Shown in pieces: positions 9,246 to 17,126 of a DNA stretch of 64,000 nt. Positions within the stretch are counted from its first letter, which is position 1; every line of letters begins with the position of its first letter. Below the pieces are notes generated by a model. The model searched no databases. It was not told the DNA's origin and saw only the letters and a program-made list of their open reading frames with translations. Source of the stretch: Nocardia transvalensis (GTDB taxonomy: Bacteria; Actinomycetota; Actinomycetes; Mycobacteriales; Mycobacteriaceae); NCBI RefSeq assembly GCF_015477765.1, contig NZ_JADLQQ010000005.1, forward strand, positions 248,001 through 312,000, written 5' to 3'. Position numbers and translations under genes: made by a program.

Positions 9246-9268
9246 GTTTTCGACTTATAATCGAAAAC
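9246..9268. promoter_or_regulatory. Probable NrtR-type operator between nadA and nrtR
   Basis: A perfect inverted repeat GTTTTCGA (9246-9253), seven AT-rich bases, TCGAAAAC (9261-9268). It ends right before the GTG start of the divergent regulator and lies 54 nt upstream of the nadA start. A protein bound here would cover the regulator's start and the shared promoter. Palindrome is seen; binding by the adjacent regulator is inferred from the arrangement known for NrtR-type regulators of nad genes. Confidence 0.75.
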
Positions 9269-10027
9269 GTGTCCCATGGTAGCACCATTCACGAATCGCT
9301 CACCGCGGTGTTCCAGGTTCGTCGCTTCCCCGACACCATCTCCGCAGGTCAGGGCGCCAGCAGGCCGGTGGATCCGCAAACTTCCCGCTGCGCTCCGGGC
9401 TGGCACACCGAACTGGCGGTGCTGCTGTGGGAGCGGGCGATGGAGCCACAGACGGGTAGCTGGTCGCTGCCCGGCGGCCGGTTGCGCGACGACGAGGACC
9501 TCGACACCTCCGCGCGGCGCCAGCTCGCCGAGAAGGTGGATGTGCGCGAGCTGTGGCATCTGGAGCAGCTGTCGGTGTTCAGCGACCCGCAGCGGGTGCC
9601 GGGCCCGCGCCGCATCGCCTCCGCGTATCTGGGCCTGGTGCCGCTGACCGCCGACCCACAGCTACCGCCGGACACCCGCTGGCATCCGGTCTCGGCGCTG
9701 CCGAACATGTCCTTCGACCACGGCACGGTCGTCCATCACGCCCGCACCCGCCTGGCCGCGAAACTGTCCTACACGAATATCGCCTTCGCCCTGGCTCCCG
9801 CCCGCTTCACCATGTCCACTCTGCGCGAAATCTACTGCGCCGCATTGGGTTACGAGGTGGACACCACCAACTTGCAACGAGTCCTCAGCCGCCGCAAGGT
9901 GATCACACCGACGGGCGCCACCGCCGCCCCGGGCAAGACCGGCGGCCGCCCCGCCGCCGTCTACCGCTTCACCGACGACGGCATCCGCGTCACCGACGAA
10001 TTCGCCGCCCTGCGCCCACCGACGTGA
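9269..10027 (+). CDS. nrtR: Nudix-related transcriptional regulator of NAD synthesis (NrtR type)
   Basis: A 252-residue protein with an N-terminal Nudix-like domain (about 30-150) and a C-terminal winged-helix domain (about 155-250, with FTMSTLREIYCAALGY). The Nudix box is degenerate. Where enzymes have REUxEExG, this protein reads RRQLAEKVD, so two of the metal-binding glutamates are replaced by Gln and Lys. That fits a regulator that senses ADP-ribose-type metabolites without hydrolysing them. The start is GTG 9269, directly after the palindrome; the open frame further upstream overlaps nadA and is not credible. Position, opposite to nadA, matches M. tuberculosis Rv1593c. It most likely represses nadABC and itself. 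Confidence 0.85.
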   Translation: MSHGSTIHESLTAVFQVRRFPDTISAGQGASRPVDPQTSRCAPGWHTELAVLLWERAMEPQTGSWSLPGGRLRDDEDLDTSARRQLAEKVDVRELWHLEQLSVFSDPQRVPGPRRIASAYLGLVPLTADPQLPPDTRWHPVSALPNMSFDHGTVVHHARTRLAAKLSYTNIAFALAPARFTMSTLREIYCAALGYEVDTTNLQRVLSRRKVITPTGATAAPGKTGGRPAAVYRFTDDGIRVTDEFAALRPPT

Positions 10028-10054
10028 TCCCGGCCAAGAGCACGCCGGGATGAC
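10024..10054. terminator. Hairpin overlapping the nrtR stop codon
   Basis: GTGATCCCGGC (10024-10034) pairs with GCCGGGATGAC (10044-10054) with one mismatch and a 9-nt loop. It includes the nrtR stop codon and lies between convergent genes, so it may end transcription of nrtR. Its right arm is also the first copy of a short tandem repeat. Confidence 0.5.
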
Positions 10055-10103
10055 GAGTAGGGCGCACGCCGGGATGACGAGAGGGCGCACGCCGGGATGA
10101 CGG
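10040..10103. repeat. Three tandem copies of a 23-24 bp repeat
   Basis: The core GCACGCCGGGATGACGAG starts at 10040, 10064 and 10087, with the third copy cut short. The array fills the space between the convergent nrtR and dipeptidase genes. The core is one arm of the hairpin at 10024-10054, suggesting growth by slippage of a terminator-like or REP-like element. Confidence 0.8.
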
Positions 10104-10105
10104 GG

Positions 10106-11302
10106 TCAGTGTTCTCCGTCGAGTTGGTCGATGGTGGCCAGGGAGGGGCGGCGGGTGCGGCGAAGGGTGCGGGCTACATCTTCGGCGGTGCGGAGGGCGC
10201 GGACTGCGTTGTGCCAGCACAGTTTTCCGAGGTCGGGTTCGGACCAGCCGCGGGTGAGGAGTTCGGCGATCAGGGTGGGATAGGCGGAGACGTCGTCGAG
10301 GCCGGAGGTGGTGAAGGGGGTGCCGTCGAAGTCGCCGCCTATGCCGATGTGGTCTATTCCGGCCACCTCGCGCATGTGGTCGAGGTGATCGGCGATGGTG
10401 GCGACCGTGGATGCCGGGCGGGGGTGGTCGGCCTCGAAGGCGCGCTGGCACTCCCTGGCCGCGGCGCTGGTGTCGAAGAGGTCGAAACCGTGGGCGCGCA
10501 TGTTCTCGCCCGCGGCCTCGACCCACGCGATCGCTTCGGGGAGAACGAATTGCGGGACGAAGGTGACCATCGCGACGCCGCCGTTGGCGGGCAGCAAGGC
10601 CAGGACGTCGTCGGGGATATTGCGGGGGTGGTCACACACGGCGCGGGACGAGGAGTGCGAAAAGATCACCGGCGCTTCGGAAACCGCGATCGCATCGCGC
10701 ATGGTGTCGGGTGCGACGTGCGACAGGTCGACCAGCATGCCGAGCCTGTTCATCTCGCGCACAACCTCTTTGCCGAATGCGGTCAGTCCGCCTGCCTTCG
10801 GATCGTCGGTCGCCGAATCGGCCCAGGGCACATTGTCGTTGTGGGTCAACGTCATATAGCGCACACCCAGCTCGTAGAGGCCGCGCAGGGTGGCCAGTGA
10901 ACAGTCGATACTGTGACCGCCCTCCGCGCCCAGCAGCGAGGCGATGCGCCCGTCCGCACGGGCCGATTCCATCTCGTCGGCCGTCACCGCCAACCGCAGG
11001 CGGTCCGGGTACCGCTCGGTCAGCATCCGCACGAAGTCGATCTGCTCCAGGGTGGCGCTGACCGCATGATCACCGGCCAGGCTGCTGGGCACGAACACCG
11101 ACCAGAATTGGGCCCCCACTCCACCGGCGCGCAACCGGTCGAGATCGGTGTGCAGCCGAGCGCTCTGATCCGAGGCCAGATCCACGGCGTCCAGGTCGTA
11201 GCGGGCGAGGATCCGCATCGCCCACGGTAGGTCGTTGTGGCCGTCCACCACGGGGGTGCTGAGGAGGACGGCGCGGGCGCGATCGAGAAGGTCGGGCGTC
11301 AT
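10106..11302 (-). CDS. Membrane dipeptidase family (peptidase M19)
   Basis: A 398-residue zinc-dependent hydrolase of the renal dipeptidase family, which cleaves dipeptides and in some members D-amino-acid-containing or beta-lactam substrates. The metal-binding DGHNDLPW is near residue 20, followed by the central [11 protein letters not shown] with a bridging Glu, [41 protein letters not shown] with further His ligands, and GIGGDFDG near 320. No signal peptide is visible, so it is probably cytoplasmic. It converges with nrtR and diverges from the small gene near 11427. Substrate unknown. Confidence 0.9.
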   Translation of the reverse strand: MTPDLLDRARAVLLSTPVVDGHNDLPWAMRILARYDLDAVDLASDQSARLHTDLDRLRAGGVGAQFWSVFVPSSLAGDHAVSATLEQIDFVRMLTERYPDRLRLAVTADEMESARADGRIASLLGAEGGHSIDCSLATLRGLYELGVRYMTLTHNDNVPWADSATDDPKAGGLTAFGKEVVREMNRLGMLVDLSHVAPDTMRDAIAVSEAPVIFSHSSSRAVCDHPRNIPDDVLALLPANGGVAMVTFVPQFVLPEAIAWVEAAGENMRAHGFDLFDTSAAARECQRAFEADHPRPASTVATIADHLDHMREVAGIDHIGIGGDFDGTPFTTSGLDDVSAYPTLIAELLTRGWSEPDLGKLCWHNAVRALRTAEDVARTLRRTRRPSLATIDQLDGEH

Positions 11303-11426
11303 CAGTCCGTTCTATACCTCACCGTCATCGCATGCCGACGACACGCCCGGACCACGACTTCCGAGAAGGGCAGCGTCGGAACCGATTCCGCACCGCGGAA
11401 CCTGTGACACGCGCCATACTCGGGGA

Positions 11427-11630
11427 ATGACTGGAGTGAAAGCATTTCTCGAGGGCGGTCCCGCCAGCCTGGCCGAGCGCATCGTTCCGATCACACCGCC
11501 CGGCATCGAACTGAAGGTTCCGCACCGAGGCGGATACGAGCACTTCAAAGTGACGCCGCGGCACCAGGACACCGAGGAAGGCCGCTTACCGGTCTACGAA
11601 TGGACCGATCGCACGGAGGTCGCGGAATAG
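11427..11630 (+). CDS. Small protein resembling the DUF5988 family
   Basis: A 67-residue protein, MTGVKAFLEGGPASL at the start and RGGYEHF near residue 40, a pattern I associate with small actinobacterial DUF5988 proteins; that assignment is from memory. No membrane segment or signal peptide. Two starts are possible: ATG 11427, with GGGG only one base away, or GTG 11436, with that GGGGA at 9 nt spacing, which is better. Its stop is 4 nt from the stop of the convergent small gene at 11635-11811. Function unknown. Confidence 0.6.
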   Translation: MTGVKAFLEGGPASLAERIVPITPPGIELKVPHRGGYEHFKVTPRHQDTEEGRLPVYEWTDRTEVAE

Positions 11631-11634
11631 CCGG

Positions 11635-11811
11635 TCACTGCTCCGCATCGCGATTGCGATGCTTGGTGCCGCGCCGATAGACCCGCTTACTCGGGACCGG
11701 CTGGGCGGCACCGGATCTGCGCAGCGCGTGCCGACGACGCCAGGCCGCGAGGTCGGCACGCTCGGCGGGCTGGGCGGCCGTGTCGAGATCGCGTCGCTGT
11801 CCCTCGGTCAT
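11635..11811 (-). CDS. Small basic hypothetical protein
   Basis: A 58-residue Arg/Lys-rich protein with no recognisable domain. The ATG at 11811 is convincing because an extended ribosome site (AGGAAGGAGG) lies 7 nt upstream; the longer reading to 11832 would run through that site. The C-terminal half (VYRRGTKHRNRDAE) is strongly basic, suggesting nucleic-acid or membrane-surface contact, which is only a guess. It diverges from the DedA gene and converges with the DUF5988-like gene. Confidence 0.55.
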   Translation of the reverse strand: MTEGQRRDLDTAAQPAERADLAAWRRRHALRRSGAAQPVPSKRVYRRGTKHRNRDAEQ

Positions 11812-11939
11812 CACCGAACCTCCTTCCTGCATTGATCGTCGTCAACGCCACGGTAACCGCGGGCACGAACCGTCTGCCACCGGATTTCGTGGTACCGCCC
11901 ACACGGATCCTGTCCGGCATACCGGGTACCGTGACCAGC

Positions 11940-12581
11940 ATGGACTCGCTGCTGCACCGGATTCTCGATATCGCCCCGGTGTGGGTGTATGCGATCGTGG
12001 CCCTGCTGGTCTTCGCCGAGGACGCGATCTTCGTCGGCTTCGTGATTCCCGGTGAGACGGCGGCGGTGATCGGCGGAGTGGCGGCCAGCCAGAACCACGT
12101 ACTGCTGTGGGCGATGATCCTGCTGGTGGTGGCGGCGGCCATCGTCGGCGACAGCGTCGGGTACGAGGTCGGCAAACATGTGGGAACCCGCCTGCTGAAC
12201 GCCTCCATCCTCGACCGCCACCGCGCCCGGCTGGATCGCGCCCAGAACTTCCTCGCCCGTCGCGGCGGCTGGGCGGTATTCCTCGGCCGGTTCACCGCCT
12301 TCTTCCGGGCCGTGATGCCCGCCCTGGCGGGGACCTCCCGCATGCCCTACCGCAAATTCCTGGCTTTCAACGCCGTCGGCGGCCTCGTCTGGGGAACCAC
12401 CTTCGTCGTCCTCGGCTTTCTCGCCGGGCAGTCCTATGAGGTGGTGGCGAAGACGGTGGGCCGGACGATGGCCATCGTGGTGGTCGCCCTGCTGGCCGTG
12501 GCGCTGATCGTGTGGAAGGTGCGCGAACGTCGCCGCGAACACACTCTCGAGGCCGAATACGAGGCCGCCCACCACCGGTGA
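11940..12581 (+). CDS. DedA family membrane protein
   Basis: A 213-residue integral membrane protein of the DedA/SNARE-associated (VTT) superfamily, whose members help move lipid carriers such as undecaprenyl phosphate across the membrane. Typical features are FAEDAIFVGFVIPGETAAV in the first re-entrant region, GDSVGYEVGK, and the signature FLGRFTAFFRAVMPALAGTSRMPYRKF, followed by the C-terminal helices. The ATG at 11940 is preferred because it begins just before the first hydrophobic segment. A GTG three codons earlier is possible, and the frame open to 11832 overlaps the promoter of the opposite gene. It ends 10 nt before the stop of the convergent DUF1353 gene. Confidence 0.9.
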   Translation: MDSLLHRILDIAPVWVYAIVALLVFAEDAIFVGFVIPGETAAVIGGVAASQNHVLLWAMILLVVAAAIVGDSVGYEVGKHVGTRLLNASILDRHRARLDRAQNFLARRGGWAVFLGRFTAFFRAVMPALAGTSRMPYRKFLAFNAVGGLVWGTTFVVLGFLAGQSYEVVAKTVGRTMAIVVVALLAVALIVWKVRERRREHTLEAEYEAAHHR

Positions 12582-12591
12582 GCCGAGGCAT

Positions 12592-13134
12592 TCACGAGGT
12601 GATCTTGGTCCGCGGTTTCGGCGGCGGTGCGATGGTGCGACCGGCCAGCCACGCCACGGCCCAGAAGGCCGATTCGACCAACCAGAACAGCAGCAACCAC
12701 AGCTGAACCACGAGCACGGGGACCGCGAGGAACAGCGTCGACAACGCGATCACCAGCAGGAACAGCCCCACTTCGCGCGGGGTCGCCCCCGACAGCCGCG
12801 AGCCGGAGCGCACCCCCGCCCACATCATCCACCGCCGCGGAACCGACACCCCACAGTCGCCGAGCGCGGTGCGGAACAGCGCATCGGCGTCGGCCCGGCT
12901 TACTGCGCCCGTGCGGGACAGATAGTCGTGCAGGATCGCGGCCCGGGTGTAGGCGCCGTAGCGCGGGATCAGCCACACCAGCACGCGCGGGACCGAGGCG
13001 AAATCGGTGCTGAACCCGGCCGGGACGACGAACCGCTGATAGCGGCCGCGATATTCGATCGGCTCGCACACCCGCCACGACACGGCATCGATCTCCTCGA
13101 CCACCGGACCGCTACCGATGAAGCCCACATCCAC
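12592..13134 (-). CDS. DUF1353 domain membrane protein
   Basis: A 180-residue protein. The N-terminal 100 residues fit DUF1353, a family often found in phages and bacteria, with FVVPAGFSTDFASVPR and AAILHDYLSRTG; the conserved Asp and His residues suggest a hydrolase-like or metal site, but function is not known. After it come two hydrophobic helices (about 118-160) and a basic tail ending in PPPKPRTKITS, so the domain is probably anchored on the cytoplasmic face. It converges with dedA. Confidence 0.75.
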   Translation of the reverse strand: MDVGFIGSGPVVEEIDAVSWRVCEPIEYRGRYQRFVVPAGFSTDFASVPRVLVWLIPRYGAYTRAAILHDYLSRTGAVSRADADALFRTALGDCGVSVPRRWMMWAGVRSGSRLSGATPREVGLFLLVIALSTLFLAVPVLVVQLWLLLFWLVESAFWAVAWLAGRTIAPPPKPRTKITS

Positions 13135-13241
13135 TCCCGAGACCTGCGGCGCTGCAAGCCCTGACGACCTTTCGGTTTCAGATTACGGTCCGCATGCACA
13201 CAATTCGGCGCACATTCGGTCAATGTCCGGCAACCACTTGA

Positions 13242-13907
13242 TCAGTGTGCCGAGTCTGCGTCCTGGAAGGGGGTGGTGCGGCCCAGCGCGGCGCCGTTGG
13301 AGGCCGGCGTGCCGTACGGCCCGTAGGTCACGTCGGAGGCATAGGGCCGCGCACCGATCCGGTCGGGTCCGGGTTCGCCGAGGCCGGTTCCCAGATCCTC
13401 GGAGGTCGACAGCGCGGCGAGCACCAGCACCACCAGCGAGGCCACCAGCGGCTGCACCAGCAGCGCGGTCCAGCCGGCCACGGTCGGCGCGATCTCGACG
13501 ATGGTGTGCACGGCCGGTCTGACCGGCCGCGGATGCAGCCAGCGCGCCACCTGCTGACCGAACCACGACATCAGCCACGCCCCGGCCAGCGACCCGAACA
13601 GCAAGCCGCCCTGCAGAACCGGGCCGCGCACGCTGCGCAGCCGCCACACCGCGGCGGCCGTCGTCAGCCCGACGACGATGCCGATGCACACGAAGATCGC
13701 CAGCGCATCGAACCGATGCGCGCTCTCCCCCGTCAGCGCCGCCCCGCGCCCGGGTTCGAGCACCACGACCTTCTCGGTCGGGGCCAGCAGCCCCCACACT
13801 CCACCGCCGAACGCGCTGACCAGCAGGACGGCGACCACGACCCACAACGCGACGCGCACCTCACGGCGGCTCACGTCCAATCGCGCGGCGGTGTGTTGAT
13901 GGGCCAT
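13242..13907 (-). CDS. DUF2567 membrane protein downstream of bioB-bsaP
   Basis: A 221-residue protein with four predicted membrane helices: about 20-40, 70-88, 100-120 and 140-165. The loop after the first contains LEPGRGAALTGESAHRFDALA, and the tail (about 175-221) is soluble, Gly/Pro/Tyr-rich. It matches the mycobacterial DUF2567 proteins such as Rv1591, which lie in the same place after bioB and Rv1590. Its ATG overlaps the bsaP stop codon (TGATG), so the two are translationally coupled. A role in biotin metabolism is suggested by this repeated linkage only. Confidence 0.75.
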   Translation of the reverse strand: MAHQHTAARLDVSRREVRVALWVVVAVLLVSAFGGGVWGLLAPTEKVVVLEPGRGAALTGESAHRFDALAIFVCIGIVVGLTTAAAVWRLRSVRGPVLQGGLLFGSLAGAWLMSWFGQQVARWLHPRPVRPAVHTIVEIAPTVAGWTALLVQPLVASLVVLVLAALSTSEDLGTGLGEPGPDRIGARPYASDVTYGPYGTPASNGAALGRTTPFQDADSAH

Positions 13908-14116
13908 CAGCGGTGTTCCAGGGTTGTGGAATCAATGATCCCGTGCCGGGAGCATTTCGCCCACCAGCCGTCCGGATTCACCTGCACGATCATCCGCCGC
14001 CCGCACTGTTCACAGAAGCGCGGGGGTTCGAGACCCAGTGCGGCCGCCGCCGGAATCGACTCCGCCAGGCCGGGAACGACCTGCTTGCCGGTGAACGGGT
14101 TGTAGCGCTGTTCCAT
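13907..14116 (-). CDS. bsaP: Biotin synthase auxiliary protein BsaP
   Basis: A 69-residue protein encoded 90 nt after bioB. It has Cys35, Cys38 and Cys55 (CEQC then KCSRHG), suited to hold an Fe-S cluster or zinc, and an N-terminal RYNPFTGK segment. It corresponds to mycobacterial Rv1590, which has been described as a helper protein needed by the actinobacterial BioB, probably to support its iron-sulfur chemistry. The ATG 14116 follows AGAGGTGG; the frame open to 14200 lacks a ribosome site and crosses a hairpin. Coupled by TGATG to the DUF2567 gene. Confidence 0.85.
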   Translation of the reverse strand: MEQRYNPFTGKQVVPGLAESIPAAAALGLEPPRFCEQCGRRMIVQVNPDGWWAKCSRHGIIDSTTLEHR

Positions 14117-14175
14117 GTCCACCACCTCTAGTCGTCCCCATTTTCGCCGGGGACCGACAATACCTGAACCGTACC

Positions 14176-14198
14176 GATCCGCCGGGAACCGGCGAATC
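14176..14198 (-). terminator. Hairpin between bioB and bsaP
   Basis: Read on the minus strand, a 10-bp stem (with one G-U) and a 3-nt loop begins 8 nt after the bioB stop. No U-run follows. It may weaken transcription into bsaP or protect the bioB mRNA end. Confidence 0.45.
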
Positions 14199-14206
14199 AC
14201 GCGTCG

Positions 14207-15232
14207 CTAGATCGTCTCGTTGAGGGCCTTGATCGGCATGCGCAGGTCGGACAGCAGATCCAGGTCCTGTTCGGCGGGACGGCCCAGCGTGGTCAGATAG
14301 TTGCCGACGATGACGGCATTGATGCCGCCGAGGATGCCCTGTTTGGCGCCCAGATCGCCGAGGGTGATCTCGCGGCCGCCGGCGAAGCGCAGCATGGTGC
14401 GCGGCAGCGCGAGCCGGAATGCGGCCACCGCCTTCAGCGCCTCGGCCGCGGGCAGCACCTCCAGATCCCCGAACGGGGTGCCCGGGCGCGGGTTGAGGAA
14501 GTTCAGCGGCACCTCGTCGGGCTCCAATTCGGCCAGCTGCGCGGCGAATTCGGCGCGCTGCTCGAGGGTCTCGCCCATGCCGAGGATGCCGCCGCAGCAC
14601 ACCTCCATCCCGGCCTCGCGGACCATGCGCAGCGTGTCCCAGCGCTCTTCCCAGGTGTGGGTGGTGACCACGTTCGGGAAGTGGGATTTGGCGGTCTCGA
14701 GGTTGTGGTTGTAGCGGTGCACACCCATGGCGGCCAGCTGATCGACCTGATCCTGGGTGAGCATGCCCAGCGAGCAGGCGATCTGGATGTCGACCTCGTT
14801 GCGGATGGCCTCGACGCCGGCGGCGACCTGCGCCAGCAGCCGCTCGTCCGGGCCGCGCACGGCGGCGACGATGCAGAATTCGGTGGCACCGGTCTTGGCG
14901 GTCTGCTTGGCGGCCTCCACCAGGCTGGGGATGTCGAGCCACGCCGCGCGCACCGGGCTCTGGAACAGGCCCGACTGCGAACAGAAGTGGCAATCCTCCG
15001 GACAGCCACCGGTTTTGAGCGAGATGATGCCCTCGACCTCGACCTCCGGGCCACACCAGCGCATCCGCACCTCGTGCGCCAGCGCCAGCAACTCCTCGAG
15101 CCGCTCATCGTCGAGCCGCAGCACCTCGAGGGTCTGTTCCTGGGTCAGTCCGACGCCGCGCTCGAGCACCTGCTCGCGGGCGATGGCGAGAATGTCGCTG
15201 TCGACTTCGGTCCGGACCGGTGCCTGAGTCAT
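14207..15232 (-). CDS. bioB: Biotin synthase
   Basis: A 341-residue radical SAM enzyme that inserts sulfur into dethiobiotin. The radical SAM cluster motif CxxxCxxC is at Cys77, Cys81 and Cys84 ([10 protein letters not shown]). Further family segments are [35 protein letters not shown] and [16 protein letters not shown]. The ATG 15232 has GAAGGGA about 9 nt upstream; the open frame continues to 15376 but that part overlaps bioQ and the operator. A BioQ box lies 41 nt upstream, so transcription should fall when biotin is plentiful. Followed by bsaP and the DUF2567 gene. Confidence 0.97.
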   Translation of the reverse strand: MTQAPVRTEVDSDILAIAREQVLERGVGLTQEQTLEVLRLDDERLEELLALAHEVRMRWCGPEVEVEGIISLKTGGCPEDCHFCSQSGLFQSPVRAAWLDIPSLVEAAKQTAKTGATEFCIVAAVRGPDERLLAQVAAGVEAIRNEVDIQIACSLGMLTQDQVDQLAAMGVHRYNHNLETAKSHFPNVVTTHTWEERWDTLRMVREAGMEVCCGGILGMGETLEQRAEFAAQLAELEPDEVPLNFLNPRPGTPFGDLEVLPAAEALKAVAAFRLALPRTMLRFAGGREITLGDLGAKQGILGGINAVIVGNYLTTLGRPAEQDLDLLSDLRMPIKALNETI

Positions 15233-15272
15233 GCGCGCGAATCCCTTCGTTCGGCCGGGTGGCCGTGCAACT

Positions 15273-15285
15273 TGAACGGTGTTCA
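15273..15285. promoter_or_regulatory. BioQ box in the bioB-bioQ intergenic region
   Basis: TGAAC-GGT-GTTCA, the same 5-bp arms as the boxes before bioF and bioA, with a slightly different centre. It lies between the divergent bioB and bioQ and fits the known mycobacterial BioQ operator. It probably serves both genes, giving autoregulation. Confidence 0.85.
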
Positions 15286-15332
15286 GGCTAGGATAGCGGC
15301 ACAAGTGAGTCAAAGCACAAGGGGACTTTCCA

Positions 15333-15917
15333 TTGCAGCTGCACCGGGCGGATGTGGTCGACGGGGCCATCGCCATTCTCGATCAGTACGGTCTCGCCGA
15401 TCTGACCATGCGCCGGCTCGCGACCTCGCTCGGTGTGCAGCCGGGTGCGTTGTACTGGCATTTCCCGAACAAGCAGGCATTGCTGGGGGCGGTGGCCGAC
15501 CGCATCCTCGCGCCCATGGACGAGGCGGTGGCGACCGAGGACTGGGCCGAGCAGATCGGGGAGCTGGCGCATCGGATGCGCTCGTGCCTGCTGTCCTACC
15601 GCGACGGCGCGGAACTGGTGTCGGCGACCTATGCCTCGCGGCTGACCACCAGCAAGGGCCGGGAGCGGCTCGCGAGCGCGCTGATTCGCGGCGGCATGAC
15701 CAGCGAGGCGGCCGACCTGGGCGCCTACACGCTGCTCTACTACGTCCTCGGCGAGACTGTCGACGAGCAGTCGCGCATGCAGATGGATTCGGCCGGCGCA
15801 CTCGCGGAGGAGTCCTCGCCGCTGTACGAGGACACCAGCGCCACCGAGCGTTTCGACTTCGGTCTGCAGCTGTTCCTCGGCGGGGTGCGGCACCTGTTGG
15901 GCGACCGGGTGCGATGA
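15333..15917 (+). CDS. bioQ: TetR-family biotin repressor BioQ
   Basis: A 194-residue TetR-type regulator. The N-terminal helix-turn-helix is clear ([35 protein letters not shown], residues about 25-58), and a TetR_C-type ligand domain follows. It is divergent from bioB across a BioQ box, as expected for BioQ, which represses bioB and bioAFD; in mycobacteria it responds to biotin supply through the BirA/biotinoyl system. The start is TTG at 15333, chosen because AAGGGGA at 15319-15325 lies 7 nt upstream and no in-frame ATG or GTG precedes the domain. Confidence 0.85.
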   Translation: MQLHRADVVDGAIAILDQYGLADLTMRRLATSLGVQPGALYWHFPNKQALLGAVADRILAPMDEAVATEDWAEQIGELAHRMRSCLLSYRDGAELVSATYASRLTTSKGRERLASALIRGGMTSEAADLGAYTLLYYVLGETVDEQSRMQMDSAGALAEESSPLYEDTSATERFDFGLQLFLGGVRHLLGDRVR

Positions 15918-15944
15918 CCGGACAAACCGGGCGGTAGAGTTCGT

Positions 15945-16066
15945 CCGTCCTGCTCGGCGGGTGCGGGAATCCGGTGTGAATCCGGAACGGTCGCGCCACT
16001 GTGACCGCGCGGCACGAGTGCCCGCGGAAGTCAGACCTCCCTCGCCGAGTGCCGCTCTGAGAGGTC
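15945..16066 (+). ncRNA. Cobalamin (B12) riboswitch
   Basis: The leader carries the conserved aptamer elements in order: GGAATCCGGTGTGAATCCGG (from 15965), the B12 box GCCACTG (15995-16001) and GGAAGTCAGACCT (16026-16037). The closing helix P1 is CTCGGCG (15953-15959) with CGCCGAG (16043-16049). Downstream, GACCTC (16034-16039) can also pair with GAGGTC (16061-16066), offering an alternative fold close to the ribosome site of the first gene. Adenosylcobalamin would lower expression of the three transport genes that follow. Confidence 0.95.
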
Positions 16067-16091
16067 GCGAGGTGCCTGTGGAGTATCGACG

Positions 16092-17126
16092 ATGATCCGC
16101 GCGCGGACATCGATCGTGATCCCCGTGCTCGGGGTATTGCTGGCGTGCGCCATGGTGGTGGCGACCGGGTTCGGGGCCGAGAACCTGCCCACGGCCACGG
16201 TGTTCGACGTGTTGCGCAACCATGTGACCGGCGCGGTCACCGCCGACCCGGGTATCGACACGATCGTGTGGCAGCTGCGGGTGCCGCGCACGGTGCTGGC
16301 CGCGGTGGTCGGCGCCGGACTGGCGCTGGCCGGTGCGGCCATGCAGACGCTGGTACGCAACCCCCTCGCCGATCCCTATCTGCTCGGGGTGTCCTCGGGG
16401 GCGGGCGTCGGTGCGGCCGCGGTGATCACCTCCGGATTCCTCGCCGGGGCCGGGGTGTGGGCGCTGTCGGGCGGAGCGCTGGTGGGTTCGTTCGCCGCGA
16501 CCGCGATGGTGTTCGTGATCGCGCTCGCGCAGGGTGGCCTCACTCCCCTGCGGCTGGTGTTGACCGGCACGGTACTCGGTTCGGCATTCGCGGCGCTGAG
16601 CAGCTATCTGATCTTCCGCAGTTCCGATCCCGCTGCCGCGCAACGGGTTCTGTTCTGGTTGCTCGGCAGCCTGTCCGGCGCGGATTGGACGCGGATCGGG
16701 CTGCCCGCCGGGGTGGTCGCCGCGGCCGCGGTGGCGCTGCTGGCGGCGAGCGGGTGGCTGGATGCACTGCACGTCGGCGCGGACACCGCAGCCTCGGTGG
16801 GTGTGCCGGTGCGGGCGCTGCGGATCGGGCTGTTCATCGGGCTGGCGGTACTGGTCGGCGTGCTGGTGGCGGTATCGGGCGGGATCGGATTCGTGGGTTT
16901 GGTGGTGCCGCACGCCGCGCGGCTGCTGGTCGGCTCCCCGCATCGGACGCTGCTGCCGGTGTGCGCGCTGTGCGGGGCGCTGTTCCTGGTGGTGGCCGAT
17001 GCGGCGGCACGAGTGCTGGTGCGGCCCACCGAGGTTCCGGTCGGGGTACTGACCGGGCTGATCGGCGCCCCGGTGTTCCTGCTGTTGATGGGCCGCCGCC
17101 ACTACCGATTCGGGGTGTCGGGATGA
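16092..17126 (+). CDS. Cobalamin ABC transporter permease (BtuC/FecCD family)
   Basis: A 344-residue membrane permease with about ten hydrophobic helices. Family signatures are RVPRTVLAAVVGAGLALAGAAMQTLVRNPLADPYLLGVSSGA (shown in part: RNPLADPYLLG), the later GFVGLVVPHAARLLVG that contacts the ATPase, and the C-terminal EVPVGVLTGLIGAPVFLLLM. FecCD permeases import siderophores, heme or cobalamin; the riboswitch directly upstream makes cobalamin or cobinamide the likely substrate. A GTGGAG site lies 8 nt before ATG 16092. It overlaps the ATPase gene by ATGA. Confidence 0.92.
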   Translation: MIRARTSIVIPVLGVLLACAMVVATGFGAENLPTATVFDVLRNHVTGAVTADPGIDTIVWQLRVPRTVLAAVVGAGLALAGAAMQTLVRNPLADPYLLGVSSGAGVGAAAVITSGFLAGAGVWALSGGALVGSFAATAMVFVIALAQGGLTPLRLVLTGTVLGSAFAALSSYLIFRSSDPAAAQRVLFWLLGSLSGADWTRIGLPAGVVAAAAVALLAASGWLDALHVGADTAASVGVPVRALRIGLFIGLAVLVGVLVAVSGGIGFVGLVVPHAARLLVGSPHRTLLPVCALCGALFLVVADAAARVLVRPTEVPVGVLTGLIGAPVFLLLMGRRHYRFGVSG

